47,477 nucleotides of DNA from a virus, in the IMG/VR virus record IMGVR_UViG_3300046538_000166, positions 1 to 47,477 of that record; one strand, 5' to 3'. The position numbers and the translations under genes are program-made. Below are positions 16,235 through 25,336 of the stretch, piece after piece (position 1 is the stretch's first letter; each line of letters begins with the position of its first letter). The notes beneath the pieces were generated by a model. It had not been told where the DNA came from, did not search any database, and saw nothing but the letters and a program-made list of their open reading frames with translations.

Positions 16235-19177
16235 TTACAAGTGGGGTTCATCGAACAATTGGTTCGACGCATTCTGCTTCGCGGCGTCGGCCATCATCCG
16301 CTGCATGTACGGCATCAGGTCTTGGGCCAGGCGTTGCGGATCTTTGACGTCGCCTTGCACCGTGACCGGCATGCTCAGGGAGTACTGAAACTGCTGATCC
16401 ACTTTGGTGGGTGCCGGTTTCTCTGGCTCTTTGGGCGGGATCACCACCGCTGCTGGCTTAATCGGTGCCGGTGTCGCCAGTGAGCGGGCGACGTCACCCA
16501 AGGCTGGGTTGGGGGGCACCGCCGGAGCCGCCAGCAGTAGCGCGCCGGGCTCGTTCGACCTGTTGAAAGATCGTCCCATGCTGGCCAAGCTGGGCACCAC
16601 CGGACCGGGCCGAGGTGCCATCAGCAACGGTGTTGCTGGAGCGGATGGCTGTTCTTCCTCGCCACCAAACCACGACTTGCCCACGGCCCCGCCCAATGCC
16701 GTACCGCCCATGCTGCCCAGGTACGCGCCGACCATGCCGCCAATTGCGGTACCGATGATGGGCACCACCGAACCGATGGCCGCGCCGGCAGCGGCACCGG
16801 CCATGGTACCGGCCAGCGAACCCGCTGCCGCCCCGTAACCCTCGGCTTTTTGATCTTTCGTCTCGGCATTCAGGTAGGTGTCGACGGCCATGCTTCCGGC
16901 CTCCAGCAGCGAGCCGCCCGGAATCACTTTGCCTACCTTGCCGACCTTCCCCACCGCTCCCGCTACAGTCGCGACCTTGGCCAGCACCCCACCGGTTGGC
17001 GGCAGCGGAACGGGAGGACGTGGCACGGGAACAGCCGGCCGAGGCAACGGTACCGGCGATGGCGTCCTGGGCACAGACATCGGCGGTCGCGGTACCGGTG
17101 TTGCCGGTCGAGGCGTGGGCACCGGTGAACGTGTCGGACCTCTCGGCCGTGGCGGCGTGGCAACCCGACGCCGTTGCGAGGAGTTGCGAGGAGCCCCTCG
17201 ACCCCGGCGCCGATTCTCAAACGGCCCCCCGCCACCGCCGCCCAGGGCCGCCACGTTCACCACAAACACCTTCCGGATGCTGCCGTCTTCCAGACCGGCT
17301 TGCACAGCACCGTCGCTGGTGGCTTCTTTAGCAAGCGATAGCACCTTGAGCCCGGTCGCCACCGGATCGAAACCACCGGCTTTCTTGCCCTCCTGTCCGT
17401 CAGCGGTGTCGCTGGCTTCGGGCGAACCCTTGAAGGCCGCGACAGCCTTCAACCCCGTCTCGACCAGGGCCAAGGCTTTACCCGTCTTGCCCTTGGGCTC
17501 TACCCCCGTGCCAACACTGCCCCCCTCCAACGAGTTGGTGACAAAGACCTTCTGCACCTCGTCGGACTTGCCTTTGCCCAGTGACCCACGCGCCAGGTTG
17601 AACAAGCCCTTGCCAATCTTGTACGAGCTGAACAACGATTTGAGGGACAGGAACCCGACACCGACCGCCGCAATACCGGTGACCACACCAGGCGAACTGT
17701 CCGATAGCGCGGTGATACCTTTGGTGAGTTTGGTCAGGCCTTCGGCCACGGTATCCGTCACCGGCCGCAAGGCGTCACCCACGCTGCGCATGGCGTCGTC
17801 CATCGACTGCGCCATTTCCGCCCACTTCTGCGACGATGACTCGCGCCGCTCGGCCAGGTTTTTGTCGAGGATACCCGAGGCTTCGCGCGAGTCGTTTTTC
17901 AGCTGGCTGTACAGCGCCTTGTTCTGCAGGTAGGCCGACAGCGCGGCCTTGACCTGCATGTCGGCGAACAGGTCGCCGGTGCGCAAGGCCTCCTCCAGTG
18001 ATGCCATCATCGCCTTGGCCTTTTCCGGATCCGCCTCTTGGCTGATCTTCGACGTGGCTTCGGCCATCAATGCCGCCCGTTTCGGGTCGGTGGCCTGGAT
18101 GTACTTCTGCGCCAATGCCATGCTGGATTCCAGCGTCGACATGCCGTTCTGCAAACCGGTCTGCATCGAACCCTTGTAGTCGATGCCGGCCTTTTTGTAG
18201 GCCGCCACGGTGTCGGTCGAACCGATCTTGCCCATCCAGTTTTTGAGGTTGTTCGCCGCCTCGTCGGCACCGCCGGCGGTCTTCATCTGCACTTGCAGCA
18301 TGGCGCCCAGCTGCGTCACCGCGTCCATGCCGGTGATGTTCAGGTTGCCCATGTTCGACAGCAGCTCGGGGAACCAGCGAGCCATGTCGACTGCTTCGAA
18401 GCTGCCGGCCTGTCCCTGAAAGGCAATGGCTTCGAGCGCCTGCTGCATCTGTTTGGCGTCGGTGATCTTGGCGTTCTGTCCGAGCGCGTTGATCATCTTC
18501 GCCGTGTCGGCGCCGTTCGAGCCTTGGCCCACGGCAAACTTGGCCGCGACCGGGGCATATTCCAGCGCCTTGGCCAGGTCCATCCCGGCCCCCACCAGTT
18601 GGTTGACCACGTCGGCGACGTCATTGCGCGCCATGCCGGTGTCGCGTGAAGTCTCGATGATCCTCTGCGACATCTGCTTTTCTTTCGGATCATTGGCAAT
18701 CCCGGCCTTGATCGCAATGTCACGGACGATGGCCCCGAAATCGGCGCTGATCTTGGTCGCAATGCCCACTGTCGCCACACCGGCCACGGCCTGACCGACC
18801 GTGCTTTTCATCCCGGCCTTGCCGGCATCTATCTGCTGGTAACCCTTGGCCTTGAGTTCCGCCTTGTTCGCGGTCTGGCCCAGGGATCGATAGGCCTTTT
18901 CCAACCGACCGACCTCGATGCCCTGTTTCTTCAGGCTGTCGAGGTTGGAATTCAGACGACCTAGCAGTTTGGACGCCCCAGCGGCGCCGCTGTCGTGGGC
19001 CTTTTTCCATTCATCGCGCAGGCGAATGGTGTCGCCAATGGTGCGCTGCAGCACCCGTGCCTTGTTGCCTTCTGCTTCCAGGCGCTTGATGCGCCCTGTT
19101 ACCTCATTGAACGCGGCGCCGACCGTAGGACTGACGGCCCCGCCGATCACCAACCCGAGGGAGAGTTTGTTCGCCAT
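16235..19177 (-). CDS. tail tape measure protein
   Basis: A 980-aa protein, the longest in the tail module. Residues 1-420 contain the TP901-type core (TVGQAVAGVATVGIATKISA, MARNDVADVVNQLVGAGMDL, NNLKNWMGKIGSTD). Near residues 645-730 there is an unusual Pro/Arg-rich tract (PTPRPATPVPRPP repeats), then Gly/Ala-zipper membrane-like segments (GTMAGAAAGAAIGSVVPIIG). It sets tail length and helps DNA cross the membrane. It follows E/E', as in P2. Confidence 0.85.
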   Translation of the reverse strand: MANKLSLGLVIGGAVSPTVGAAFNEVTGRIKRLEAEGNKARVLQRTIGDTIRLRDEWKKAHDSGAAGASKLLGRLNSNLDSLKKQGIEVGRLEKAYRSLGQTANKAELKAKGYQQIDAGKAGMKSTVGQAVAGVATVGIATKISADFGAIVRDIAIKAGIANDPKEKQMSQRIIETSRDTGMARNDVADVVNQLVGAGMDLAKALEYAPVAAKFAVGQGSNGADTAKMINALGQNAKITDAKQMQQALEAIAFQGQAGSFEAVDMARWFPELLSNMGNLNITGMDAVTQLGAMLQVQMKTAGGADEAANNLKNWMGKIGSTDTVAAYKKAGIDYKGSMQTGLQNGMSTLESSMALAQKYIQATDPKRAALMAEATSKISQEADPEKAKAMMASLEEALRTGDLFADMQVKAALSAYLQNKALYSQLKNDSREASGILDKNLAERRESSSQKWAEMAQSMDDAMRSVGDALRPVTDTVAEGLTKLTKGITALSDSSPGVVTGIAAVGVGFLSLKSLFSSYKIGKGLFNLARGSLGKGKSDEVQKVFVTNSLEGGSVGTGVEPKGKTGKALALVETGLKAVAAFKGSPEASDTADGQEGKKAGGFDPVATGLKVLSLAKEATSDGAVQAGLEDGSIRKVFVVNVAALGGGGGGPFENRRRGRGAPRNSSQRRRVATPPRPRGPTRSPVPTPRPATPVPRPPMSVPRTPSPVPLPRPAVPVPRPPVPLPPTGGVLAKVATVAGAVGKVGKVGKVIPGGSLLEAGSMAVDTYLNAETKDQKAEGYGAAAGSLAGTMAGAAAGAAIGSVVPIIGTAIGGMVGAYLGSMGGTALGGAVGKSWFGGEEEQPSAPATPLLMAPRPGPVVPSLASMGRSFNRSNEPGALLLAAPAVPPNPALGDVARSLATPAPIKPAAVVIPPKEPEKPAPTKVDQQFQYSLSMPVTVQGDVKDPQRLAQDLMPYMQRMMADAAKQNASNQLFDEPHL

Positions 19178-19215
19178 GTCATGGCTCCCCTGTGCAGAGC
19201 ATTACCGGAAGCGGC

Positions 19216-19317
19216 TCAATCCGTGAGCCACCAGACCATCTCGGAAAACGGCATTGACTGAATCTCGGCGGCGGAAAATCCGGTGTCCGCCGCGAGACGT
19301 TTCGCCACCCTTTTCAT
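19216..19317 (-). CDS. GpE-type tail assembly protein (E' part)
   Basis: A 33-aa frame (MKRVAKRLAADTGFSA...SEMVWWLTD) of the GpE family, lying between the E-like gene and the tape measure. Its frame is +1 relative to the upstream gene, whose TGA is only 11 bases before this ATG, and it stays open upstream through the zero-frame sequence GAC GGG GTT TGA. In P2, lambda and Mu this pair is joined by ribosomal frameshifting, so an E-E' fusion is likely here too. Confidence 0.7.
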   Translation of the reverse strand: MKRVAKRLAADTGFSAAEIQSMPFSEMVWWLTD

Positions 19318-19327
19318 CACCCCAGGA

Positions 19328-19927
19328 TCAAACCCCGTCGTCTTGCTCCAGGCGAAAATAGCCGGCCTGCAGGCGGTTGTAGTCCACCACCTTCAGGCCC
19401 TCCAGATCGGCGATAGCCGCACCGGCCAGCTCGGCGAACAGCACCAGTTCGCGCTGCTCGTCGTCACCACCTGCCGCCCGATCCGCGGCCCGCACCTCGC
19501 GCACCGTGGGCGAGCGCAGGGTCAGCTTGTCGATCTGCACACCGTTGACCTCGCTCGGGCGCGACAGGCTGACCACGGCGTTTTCCGCGGTGACCGACAA
19601 CCAGGTGGGGAGCGATTTCGAATAGTCGGCGTGCGGTACCAGGTTCGAATAGGCCGCCTGCAGACGGCGATAGTCCACCACCTTCAGGCCTTCCAGATCC
19701 TTGAGGCCCGCCTCGGCCAGACTGGCGAACAGCTGCAGCTCGCGCAGTTCGTCATCGTCACCCGCGGCGCGGTCAGCGGCACGGACTTCGCGTACCAGCG
19801 GTGCGCGCAGCACCAACGAATCAACCTTCACGCCGTTGACTTCGCTCGGACGCGAGAGCGTGACGACGGCGTTTTCAGTGTTGAGCACCAGCCAGGCCGG
19901 CAGCTTGTTTGCAGTTTGCATGGTCAT
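19328..19927 (-). CDS. tail assembly chaperone E-like, internally duplicated
   Basis: A 199-aa protein of the P2 E / Mu gp41 family, but with two copies of the domain. Residues about 8-96 (LPAWLVLNTENAVVTLSRPS...LRELQLFASLAEAGLKDLEG) and 106-196 (LPTWLSVTAENAVVSLSRPS...RELVLFAELAGAAIADLEG) are homologous along their whole length. Members I know of are about half this size. It would chaperone the tape measure before tube assembly. Confidence 0.75.
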   Translation of the reverse strand: MTMQTANKLPAWLVLNTENAVVTLSRPSEVNGVKVDSLVLRAPLVREVRAADRAAGDDDELRELQLFASLAEAGLKDLEGLKVVDYRRLQAAYSNLVPHADYSKSLPTWLSVTAENAVVSLSRPSEVNGVQIDKLTLRSPTVREVRAADRAAGGDDEQRELVLFAELAGAAIADLEGLKVVDYNRLQAGYFRLEQDDGV

Positions 19928-19941
19928 CCGGTTCTATTCCC

Positions 19942-20445
19942 TTAGAGGCCGAGTGCGGAGCGCACTTCGGCGAGCTGGTCTTTGCCATCGATCACCTGAA
20001 CACCGGCGATCATGTCGATTTCGTACATCACCCGGCCGTCGATTTCGAGCTTGTAGTACACCGGCGCGATGGCGTGTTTGATCTCCGCCGGATCACCGGC
20101 TTTCCAGTCACCGAGGTCGACCTCTTTCAGCAGCCCGCGCAGGGTCGCCACCACCGCCGTGACCGTGCCCTTGTGACCCCGGAAGGCGCCGCGGAACGAC
20201 GCGTTGAACGCCGAGCCATCGGCCAAACCGAAGTGCTTGAGCGACTCGCGACGCACGCCCTTGGTGACAAAGGACGCTTCCATTTTTTCCAGGCCCTGAG
20301 CCATCTCGATGGCCCCGGCCATGCCGCCGCCTCGGTATTCATCAGTTTTGGTGGTCAGCTTGGGCAGGGTCAGGCTCGGCACGTCACCGGCAAAGTTGAC
20401 GCCGTCGACAAACAGGTTGGTGTTGTACAAGGTTTGAGGAATCAT
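19942..20445 (-). CDS. major tail tube protein (P2 FII-like)
   Basis: A 167-aa protein: MIPQTLYNTNLFVDGVNFAG, then LPKLTTKTDEYRGGGMAGAI and FGLADGSAFNASFRGAFRG. This is the P2 FII tube family at its usual length. It forms the inner rigid tube of the contractile tail. It lies immediately after the sheath gene, with a 10-base gap. Confidence 0.9.
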   Translation of the reverse strand: MIPQTLYNTNLFVDGVNFAGDVPSLTLPKLTTKTDEYRGGGMAGAIEMAQGLEKMEASFVTKGVRRESLKHFGLADGSAFNASFRGAFRGHKGTVTAVVATLRGLLKEVDLGDWKAGDPAEIKHAIAPVYYKLEIDGRVMYEIDMIAGVQVIDGKDQLAEVRSALGL

Positions 20446-20455
20446 CTAGCGCTCC

Positions 20456-21622
20456 TTAAGCGTCGAGGACTTCGGTCAGCCACTGGTTGGTGACTTCAAT
20501 CAGGAAGTTCGGGTTTTCCGCCGGTGGCACGTCGGTGAAGCGGATGCGCCAATACACCTTGCCCTGCTCGATCTGGCTGGCGGTGTTGAGCTCGGTGTCG
20601 GCGAATACTTCGAAGTTGATGATTGCGCCGGCGTTTTTCTGATCGCGCATGAACGCGTCCAGGCCTTCGGTCACTTCCTTGACGTAGGTCTTGGTGATCG
20701 AGCGGTCGACCGCCCACTTGTGCCCCGCCTGGATCGCATCCATGAGGATGTCGCAGGTCCGCACACGGGTGACAAAGGCCCACTTCGGATCGCTGGAGCA
20801 GGTACGGTTGCCCCACAGCCGATAGCCGCCGTCGCGGATGATCGTGGCGATGTTCGCGCCGTTCAGCAGGTTGGCCCGGCAGGTCTCGTCGCCGTCCAGG
20901 TACTCAATCGGGCGGGTGGTGCCGGTGATGCCGACAAACTCCTTGTTCGACGGCGACGCCCAGTAGCCGTAGTTCGCATCGGTCCAGGCAAACAGACCAG
21001 CGGTCCAGGCCGAGCCCGGCGCGTCGACCGTGGCGCTTTCCACGGTGCTCCAGAACTGCACCCCCGGATCGACCAGGAAAATCCGCTTGCTGCCGAAGTT
21101 CTCGGCGTATGCCATCACCGCCTCATCGGTGGTGTTCGGTCCGTCGATGATGGCCATCGCACGCAACTTGCCGGCCAGGCTGTCCATGGCGGTGGCCACC
21201 GCTTGGGTCGCCGAATGCCCCGGAGCAATCAGCAGTTTCGGCTGGGCGTTGTGCATACTCTTACCGTCCAGCAGCGCCTGCAGGCCGGTCCGCTGTCCGG
21301 AGGCCAACACACCACCGATGATGGCCGAGGTTTGCAGCGCCGGATCCTCCAGCTTGGGCACACCGACGGCGACGATCACCGCCTTGGCCCGCGCATAGAT
21401 CGCCTGCGCCGCTCGAGTGATGGCCGAGTCAGCACCGAAGGCCGCGATGGCTTCGCGCTCGGTGGTGATCAACATCAATTCGCCGGCCTTGGCCGCGCCA
21501 CCGCCGAGCACGCCCGGGGCAAAGGTGTCGCACAAGCCAATGATCGACGACGACGGCAGCGCAATGGTCCGCGCGCCGTTGTCGATCAGCGAGGTCGTGA
21601 CGCCATGGAAGAAACCACTCAT
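20456..21622 (-). CDS. tail sheath protein (P2 FI-like)
   Basis: A 388-aa protein from the ATG at 21622 (MSGFFHGVTTSLIDNGARTI), with GGAG ten bases upstream; a TTG at 21631 is in frame. Conserved family blocks are ALPSSSIIGLCDTFAPG, YWRIRFTDVPPAENPNFLIE and VDRSITKTYVKEVTEGLDAF. It forms the contractile outer sheath. Its presence shows that the virion is a myovirus. Confidence 0.9.
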   Translation of the reverse strand: MSGFFHGVTTSLIDNGARTIALPSSSIIGLCDTFAPGVLGGGAAKAGELMLITTEREAIAAFGADSAITRAAQAIYARAKAVIVAVGVPKLEDPALQTSAIIGGVLASGQRTGLQALLDGKSMHNAQPKLLIAPGHSATQAVATAMDSLAGKLRAMAIIDGPNTTDEAVMAYAENFGSKRIFLVDPGVQFWSTVESATVDAPGSAWTAGLFAWTDANYGYWASPSNKEFVGITGTTRPIEYLDGDETCRANLLNGANIATIIRDGGYRLWGNRTCSSDPKWAFVTRVRTCDILMDAIQAGHKWAVDRSITKTYVKEVTEGLDAFMRDQKNAGAIINFEVFADTELNTASQIEQGKVYWRIRFTDVPPAENPNFLIEVTNQWLTEVLDA

Positions 21623-21700
21623 AAAGGTCAATCTCCAGAAATGGAAAAGCCCTGCATTCGCGAGGCTGTTGGGTGTGGGTGTTACGCGTAACGGAAAAGA

Positions 21701-21726
21701 AAACGCCCCGTCAGTGCGGGGCGTTT
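21701..21726 (-). terminator. terminator-like hairpin before the sheath gene
   Basis: Perfect 10-bp arms AAACGCCCCG / CGGGGCGTTT around six bases, followed leftward by TTTTCTTTTCC. It overlaps the stop codon of the fibre-assembly gene and precedes the sheath ATG by about 80 bases. A 12-bp palindrome, GTTACGCGTAAC, lies at 21681-21692 in between. Confidence 0.7.
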
Positions 21727-22150
21727 ATAGGTTTTGCTCGGCCAGCCAGGGCGGCGCGATCGGGCGATGATCCACCAGGGGAAACTCCCCGCCTTGCGGC
21801 CAGTCGCGTAAGGCCTGGCGGTAACTCAGCAGCTCGGTGAACCGCTCGTTAGTCAGCGTTGTGGGCCGCCCCATGTCGCGCTCATCGCGATGACGGGTGA
21901 TGACTCCATCAGTCGCCACCAGCTCGCCATCGCGCCAGGCGCGCTCGGCCGTGGCCAACTCCTCAAAGCTCGGTGGCGGTGGGTCGATCAGCGACGGCGG
22001 CTCCGTCGAAAAGTCGATCACTTTCCCGGCGAATTGCCCTGTCATGTAAGCCTGATGTTCTTCCGGTGTCAGCGGGTAAGCGTCCGGCGGCAGCGGGCCA
22101 AATGTGTCATCCAGAAAATACTTCAGCGACACACTGGAATAAAAAGCCAT
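21725..22150 (-). CDS. tail fibre assembly protein
   Basis: A 141-aa protein from the ATG at 22150 (MAFYSSVSLKYFLDDTFGPL). The C-terminal half (LATAERAWRDGELVATDGVI, RHRDERDMG, LTNERFTELLSYRQALRDWPQ) matches the phage tail assembly chaperone family that assists fibre folding. It lies directly after the fibre gene, as expected for a dedicated chaperone. Confidence 0.8.
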   Translation of the reverse strand: MAFYSSVSLKYFLDDTFGPLPPDAYPLTPEEHQAYMTGQFAGKVIDFSTEPPSLIDPPPPSFEELATAERAWRDGELVATDGVITRHRDERDMGRPTTLTNERFTELLSYRQALRDWPQGGEFPLVDHRPIAPPWLAEQNL

Positions 22151-22204
22151 GTTTAAATTCTCTCTGTGAGTTGTCCCGAGGACAGGCGCCATGGGTTGTC
22201 GTGG

Positions 22205-24733
22205 TTAGTTGCCGATGGCGATGAACATACTAGCGTTACCCACAGCGCTGCCCTTCCAGGTGAAGGCGCCCAGTGATGTCGCGCCAGCAGAGGCGTAACC
22301 AATCGACCCCGAACCCGCCGTGTAACCTTGGGTAATCGTTACCGCGAAGAATGCGTTAGGGAACGCGGCCGGTAGCGCCGTCACCACATCGCCGGATGTC
22401 GCCGCCGCCGTCCAGCCCCACTGGATAATCACGCCGCTAGGGTGCCGCATGCTGCCGCTGGCTCCAATTGAAGCGGAGAACAGACCGGTCTTGCTCATCA
22501 CGCCGGTGCCGAACATCAGCCAAGTGCCCGACCCGATGAAAATGCAGTCGACATAGCTATCGGACGGGATCGAACGGGCGGTCGCCGATGCGACAATGCC
22601 CGTGGCCTCCTGCATCTTGTCGGTGCCCTGGGCACCCACACTCATCGCGCTGCCGCCCCAGTTATGGATGCGAACCGTTGCACCAATCGGAAGGCTGAGC
22701 GTCACCGAGTTGGGCAGGGTGTAGGAGTTGCCAGACGCCCCAGAGAAATGCACAGCCCCGCCGACATGCGCCAGCACACCGGTCAGCCCCGCGCCGTTGA
22801 TGAACACAATGTCGTTGTACTGAGCCCCCACCGCATCAATGGCGGCCATGGTCGCAAGCTTGGTGGTCGCGTCAAATCGAGCCGGTGTCGGCGCCGTCGG
22901 CGCGCCGGTCAAAACTGGCGAGGCCAGCGGCGCCTTGGTCGCCAGCAGGTTGGTCATGGTCGTGGCAAAGTTCGGGTCATTACCCAAGGCCACAGCCAGT
23001 TCGTTAAGCGTGTCCAATGCGCCCGGTGAACTGGCGATCAGGTTGGCAATCGCGGTAGCCACGAATGCCGTGGTCGCCAGTTGTGTGCTGTTGGCCCCCG
23101 GTGCCGCTGTTGGTCCGGCCGGAGTACCGGTGAACGTTGGGGACGCAAGGTTGGCTTTCAGCGCACCTAGAGCTGCCACGAATGCCGTGGTCGCCAGTTG
23201 TGTGCTGTTGGTCCCCGGGGCCGCTGTTGGTCCGGCCGGAATCCCGGTGAACGTTGGCGAGCCGAGGAATGCGAATTCCAGCCATGGCTGGAACACCCCC
23301 GCCGATTTACGGCGATAGAACGCTCGATCTCCCTGAACCCCCAGCGACAACTGGACACCGTTGGACGCATCGACCGGTAACGCCAAGATTTTCGTCCACT
23401 GCGTCATGGGCGCATTGGCCGTGGTGCTGATGGTGCTGCGCGCCTCTACCTGGGCCGCGCCGACGGTATCCGCGTCGTTGCCGCTAGGGCTGCCCGAACT
23501 CTGTGTGTACAGACCGGCGGTGACCAGTCGTGCCAGGACATGCGCAGTCGTCGCAATCTGCGTGCTGTTGCTGGAATCAGCGGCTGTCGGCGCCAAGGGC
23601 GTACCGGTGAAGGTTGGCGAGTCCAGTTGGGCCGAGCTTTCCCAAGGGCCCCAAACCCCACCGAACCGCTGACGCCAGAACATCATGCGCTTGTTGGCCG
23701 CCACGACAGACCGTGTTGTCGCGAGCTGGAAACCGTCGGTTGCCCCTCCTTGAGCGTGAATTACGGTGTAGCCGACTGCCGGGGAGGCCGGGTTACCAGT
23801 CGCACCGGTTCCGGTGTAATAGAGCCCACCCGCCGAAAGCGCATCAAGGTCCGTTACCAGCGTGCCGGTGCTCGCTCCCAACCCCAGCGCCGCCAACGCA
23901 TTCTGTATAAATACCTGAGTGCTGTTCTGGAACGTCAAGGCCGTGGTGCCCAGGACAATCGCGCCATCGGTGACCAACTGCCAACTGGTGTCCGCTTGCG
24001 TGGCGCCTTGCTCGACCGACACCAGCAACGCCGACGTGACCTCGGGGCTGCCATCGGCATCGGCGGCGCGCGCCCAGGCACCGGCGGCCGCGACGTACAG
24101 GCCGTTATCCTTGGCCGCCGTCTGGTTTTTTACCAGCACCCGATCACCGGCGACCAGCGCGATACCGTCAAGGGCCGGCAACCCGGTCAGCGCGATGTTG
24201 GCCGTGGTGGCTGCCCGCACCGACTGCTTGCTGTCGAGCTTGGAGACTTCCTCCAGCACCTTGGCGTCGACATAGGCCCGGGTGGCCAGCACCACGCTCG
24301 GATCGATCTTCAGTTCGACGTTGCTGGAGCTGCTGACGATCATGTTCATGCGCACGACTTGCGTGCGGCCGGAGCCCTGGGCGAGCAAGGGCTTAAACGA
24401 CGGCGCGCAGTTGGCCACCGCTACCAGATCGTTGTCCGTGTCGTACAGGCCGATTTCGCGAATCCACCAGCCGCCGACATCCTCAGGAATGACCTGCTCG
24501 GCGATGATGATCCCCGCGTTGACGGGATCGACCTTGAGCTGATTCAGCGGCGCACGACGGCGCTCGTTGATCAATGCCGTCTGCGCCGCAGACGGCTGAG
24601 GCTCGGTGCCATTGGCGTCACCGACGCCCATCTGAGTGATTTTCCACGGGATGCCTAGCGCGTCAGCGTTGGCCTGCTTGGCGACGCCCACATTGGTCAG
24701 GATGGCTAAAAACTGCGAATTCTGGTCGATCAT
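22205..24733 (-). CDS. tail fibre protein with repeated shaft
   Basis: An 842-aa protein. Residues 1-160 are the DUF3751-type tail-collar domain (ILTNVGVAKQANADALG, GGWWIREIGLYDTDNDLVAV). The middle contains several SPTFTG-P-GPTAA-NSTQLATTAFVA shaft repeats, two of them nearly identical at the DNA level. The C-terminus (MRHPSGVIIQWGW) resembles receptor-binding tips of Pseudomonas fibres. It determines host adsorption. It overlaps gene I by 4 bases (ATGA). Confidence 0.85.
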   Translation of the reverse strand: MIDQNSQFLAILTNVGVAKQANADALGIPWKITQMGVGDANGTEPQPSAAQTALINERRRAPLNQLKVDPVNAGIIIAEQVIPEDVGGWWIREIGLYDTDNDLVAVANCAPSFKPLLAQGSGRTQVVRMNMIVSSSSNVELKIDPSVVLATRAYVDAKVLEEVSKLDSKQSVRAATTANIALTGLPALDGIALVAGDRVLVKNQTAAKDNGLYVAAAGAWARAADADGSPEVTSALLVSVEQGATQADTSWQLVTDGAIVLGTTALTFQNSTQVFIQNALAALGLGASTGTLVTDLDALSAGGLYYTGTGATGNPASPAVGYTVIHAQGGATDGFQLATTRSVVAANKRMMFWRQRFGGVWGPWESSAQLDSPTFTGTPLAPTAADSSNSTQIATTAHVLARLVTAGLYTQSSGSPSGNDADTVGAAQVEARSTISTTANAPMTQWTKILALPVDASNGVQLSLGVQGDRAFYRRKSAGVFQPWLEFAFLGSPTFTGIPAGPTAAPGTNSTQLATTAFVAALGALKANLASPTFTGTPAGPTAAPGANSTQLATTAFVATAIANLIASSPGALDTLNELAVALGNDPNFATTMTNLLATKAPLASPVLTGAPTAPTPARFDATTKLATMAAIDAVGAQYNDIVFINGAGLTGVLAHVGGAVHFSGASGNSYTLPNSVTLSLPIGATVRIHNWGGSAMSVGAQGTDKMQEATGIVASATARSIPSDSYVDCIFIGSGTWLMFGTGVMSKTGLFSASIGASGSMRHPSGVIIQWGWTAAATSGDVVTALPAAFPNAFFAVTITQGYTAGSGSIGYASAGATSLGAFTWKGSAVGNASMFIAIGN

Positions 24734-25335
24734 GAGAATACATCCAGGGTGTCAATGGTATGGTCGCGACCGCCTCGGCCGATAACGCCGCTGACTTCGA
24801 TGTCACGTTGGACAGGCGGATACACGTCGATTACATCGCCCTCGTAGAGAGCGGCATGGAGCCTCAAAGCACCCTGGCTTTCTAGGCTGATCGCCAGCCC
24901 TGTCAGGTGCCGGGTCACCGGCTTGGCGTCGTCGATCAGGCGTTCCAGCTCCTGATACATTTCCTCGGTGATCCCGGTGTCCAGCACGCCCACCTTGAGC
25001 GCGAAGGTGCCCGGCACCCCCTCCGGCACCGTGTTGAACCACTCGATAATTTCGATCAGGTAGCCCAGGGGCTCGACCACCCGGCGCAAAGCGCCGATGG
25101 TGCCCTTGTGGGCATGGATGTAATACGACGCCTTGATGGCCGCGCGCTTGGTCGCCTCGCTCCACCGGTAATCCCAGCGATCGACCGACCAGGCCCACGC
25201 CAGGTGCGGCAGCAAATGCACCGGACAGGTATCGGCGTTGTAGAGCGTGCGCAGCGGGACAATGGTTTTTTCGTAAAACGACGCCTCCAGGGCGCGCTCC
25301 AGTTGCGTGCTGTTGAATGGCAGTAGGCTGTTCAT
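24730..25335 (-). CDS. tail protein I (P2 gpI-like)
   Basis: A 201-aa protein: LLPFNSTQLERALEASF, then PVHLLPHLAWAWSVDRWDY and AIKASYYIHAHKGTIGALRR, which are diagnostic of the P2 gpI baseplate family. It joins the baseplate wedge to the fibres. It sits between J and the fibre gene, in canonical P2 order. Confidence 0.85.
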   Translation of the reverse strand: MNSLLPFNSTQLERALEASFYEKTIVPLRTLYNADTCPVHLLPHLAWAWSVDRWDYRWSEATKRAAIKASYYIHAHKGTIGALRRVVEPLGYLIEIIEWFNTVPEGVPGTFALKVGVLDTGITEEMYQELERLIDDAKPVTRHLTGLAISLESQGALRLHAALYEGDVIDVYPPVQRDIEVSGVIGRGGRDHTIDTLDVFS

Positions 25336-25336
25336 G

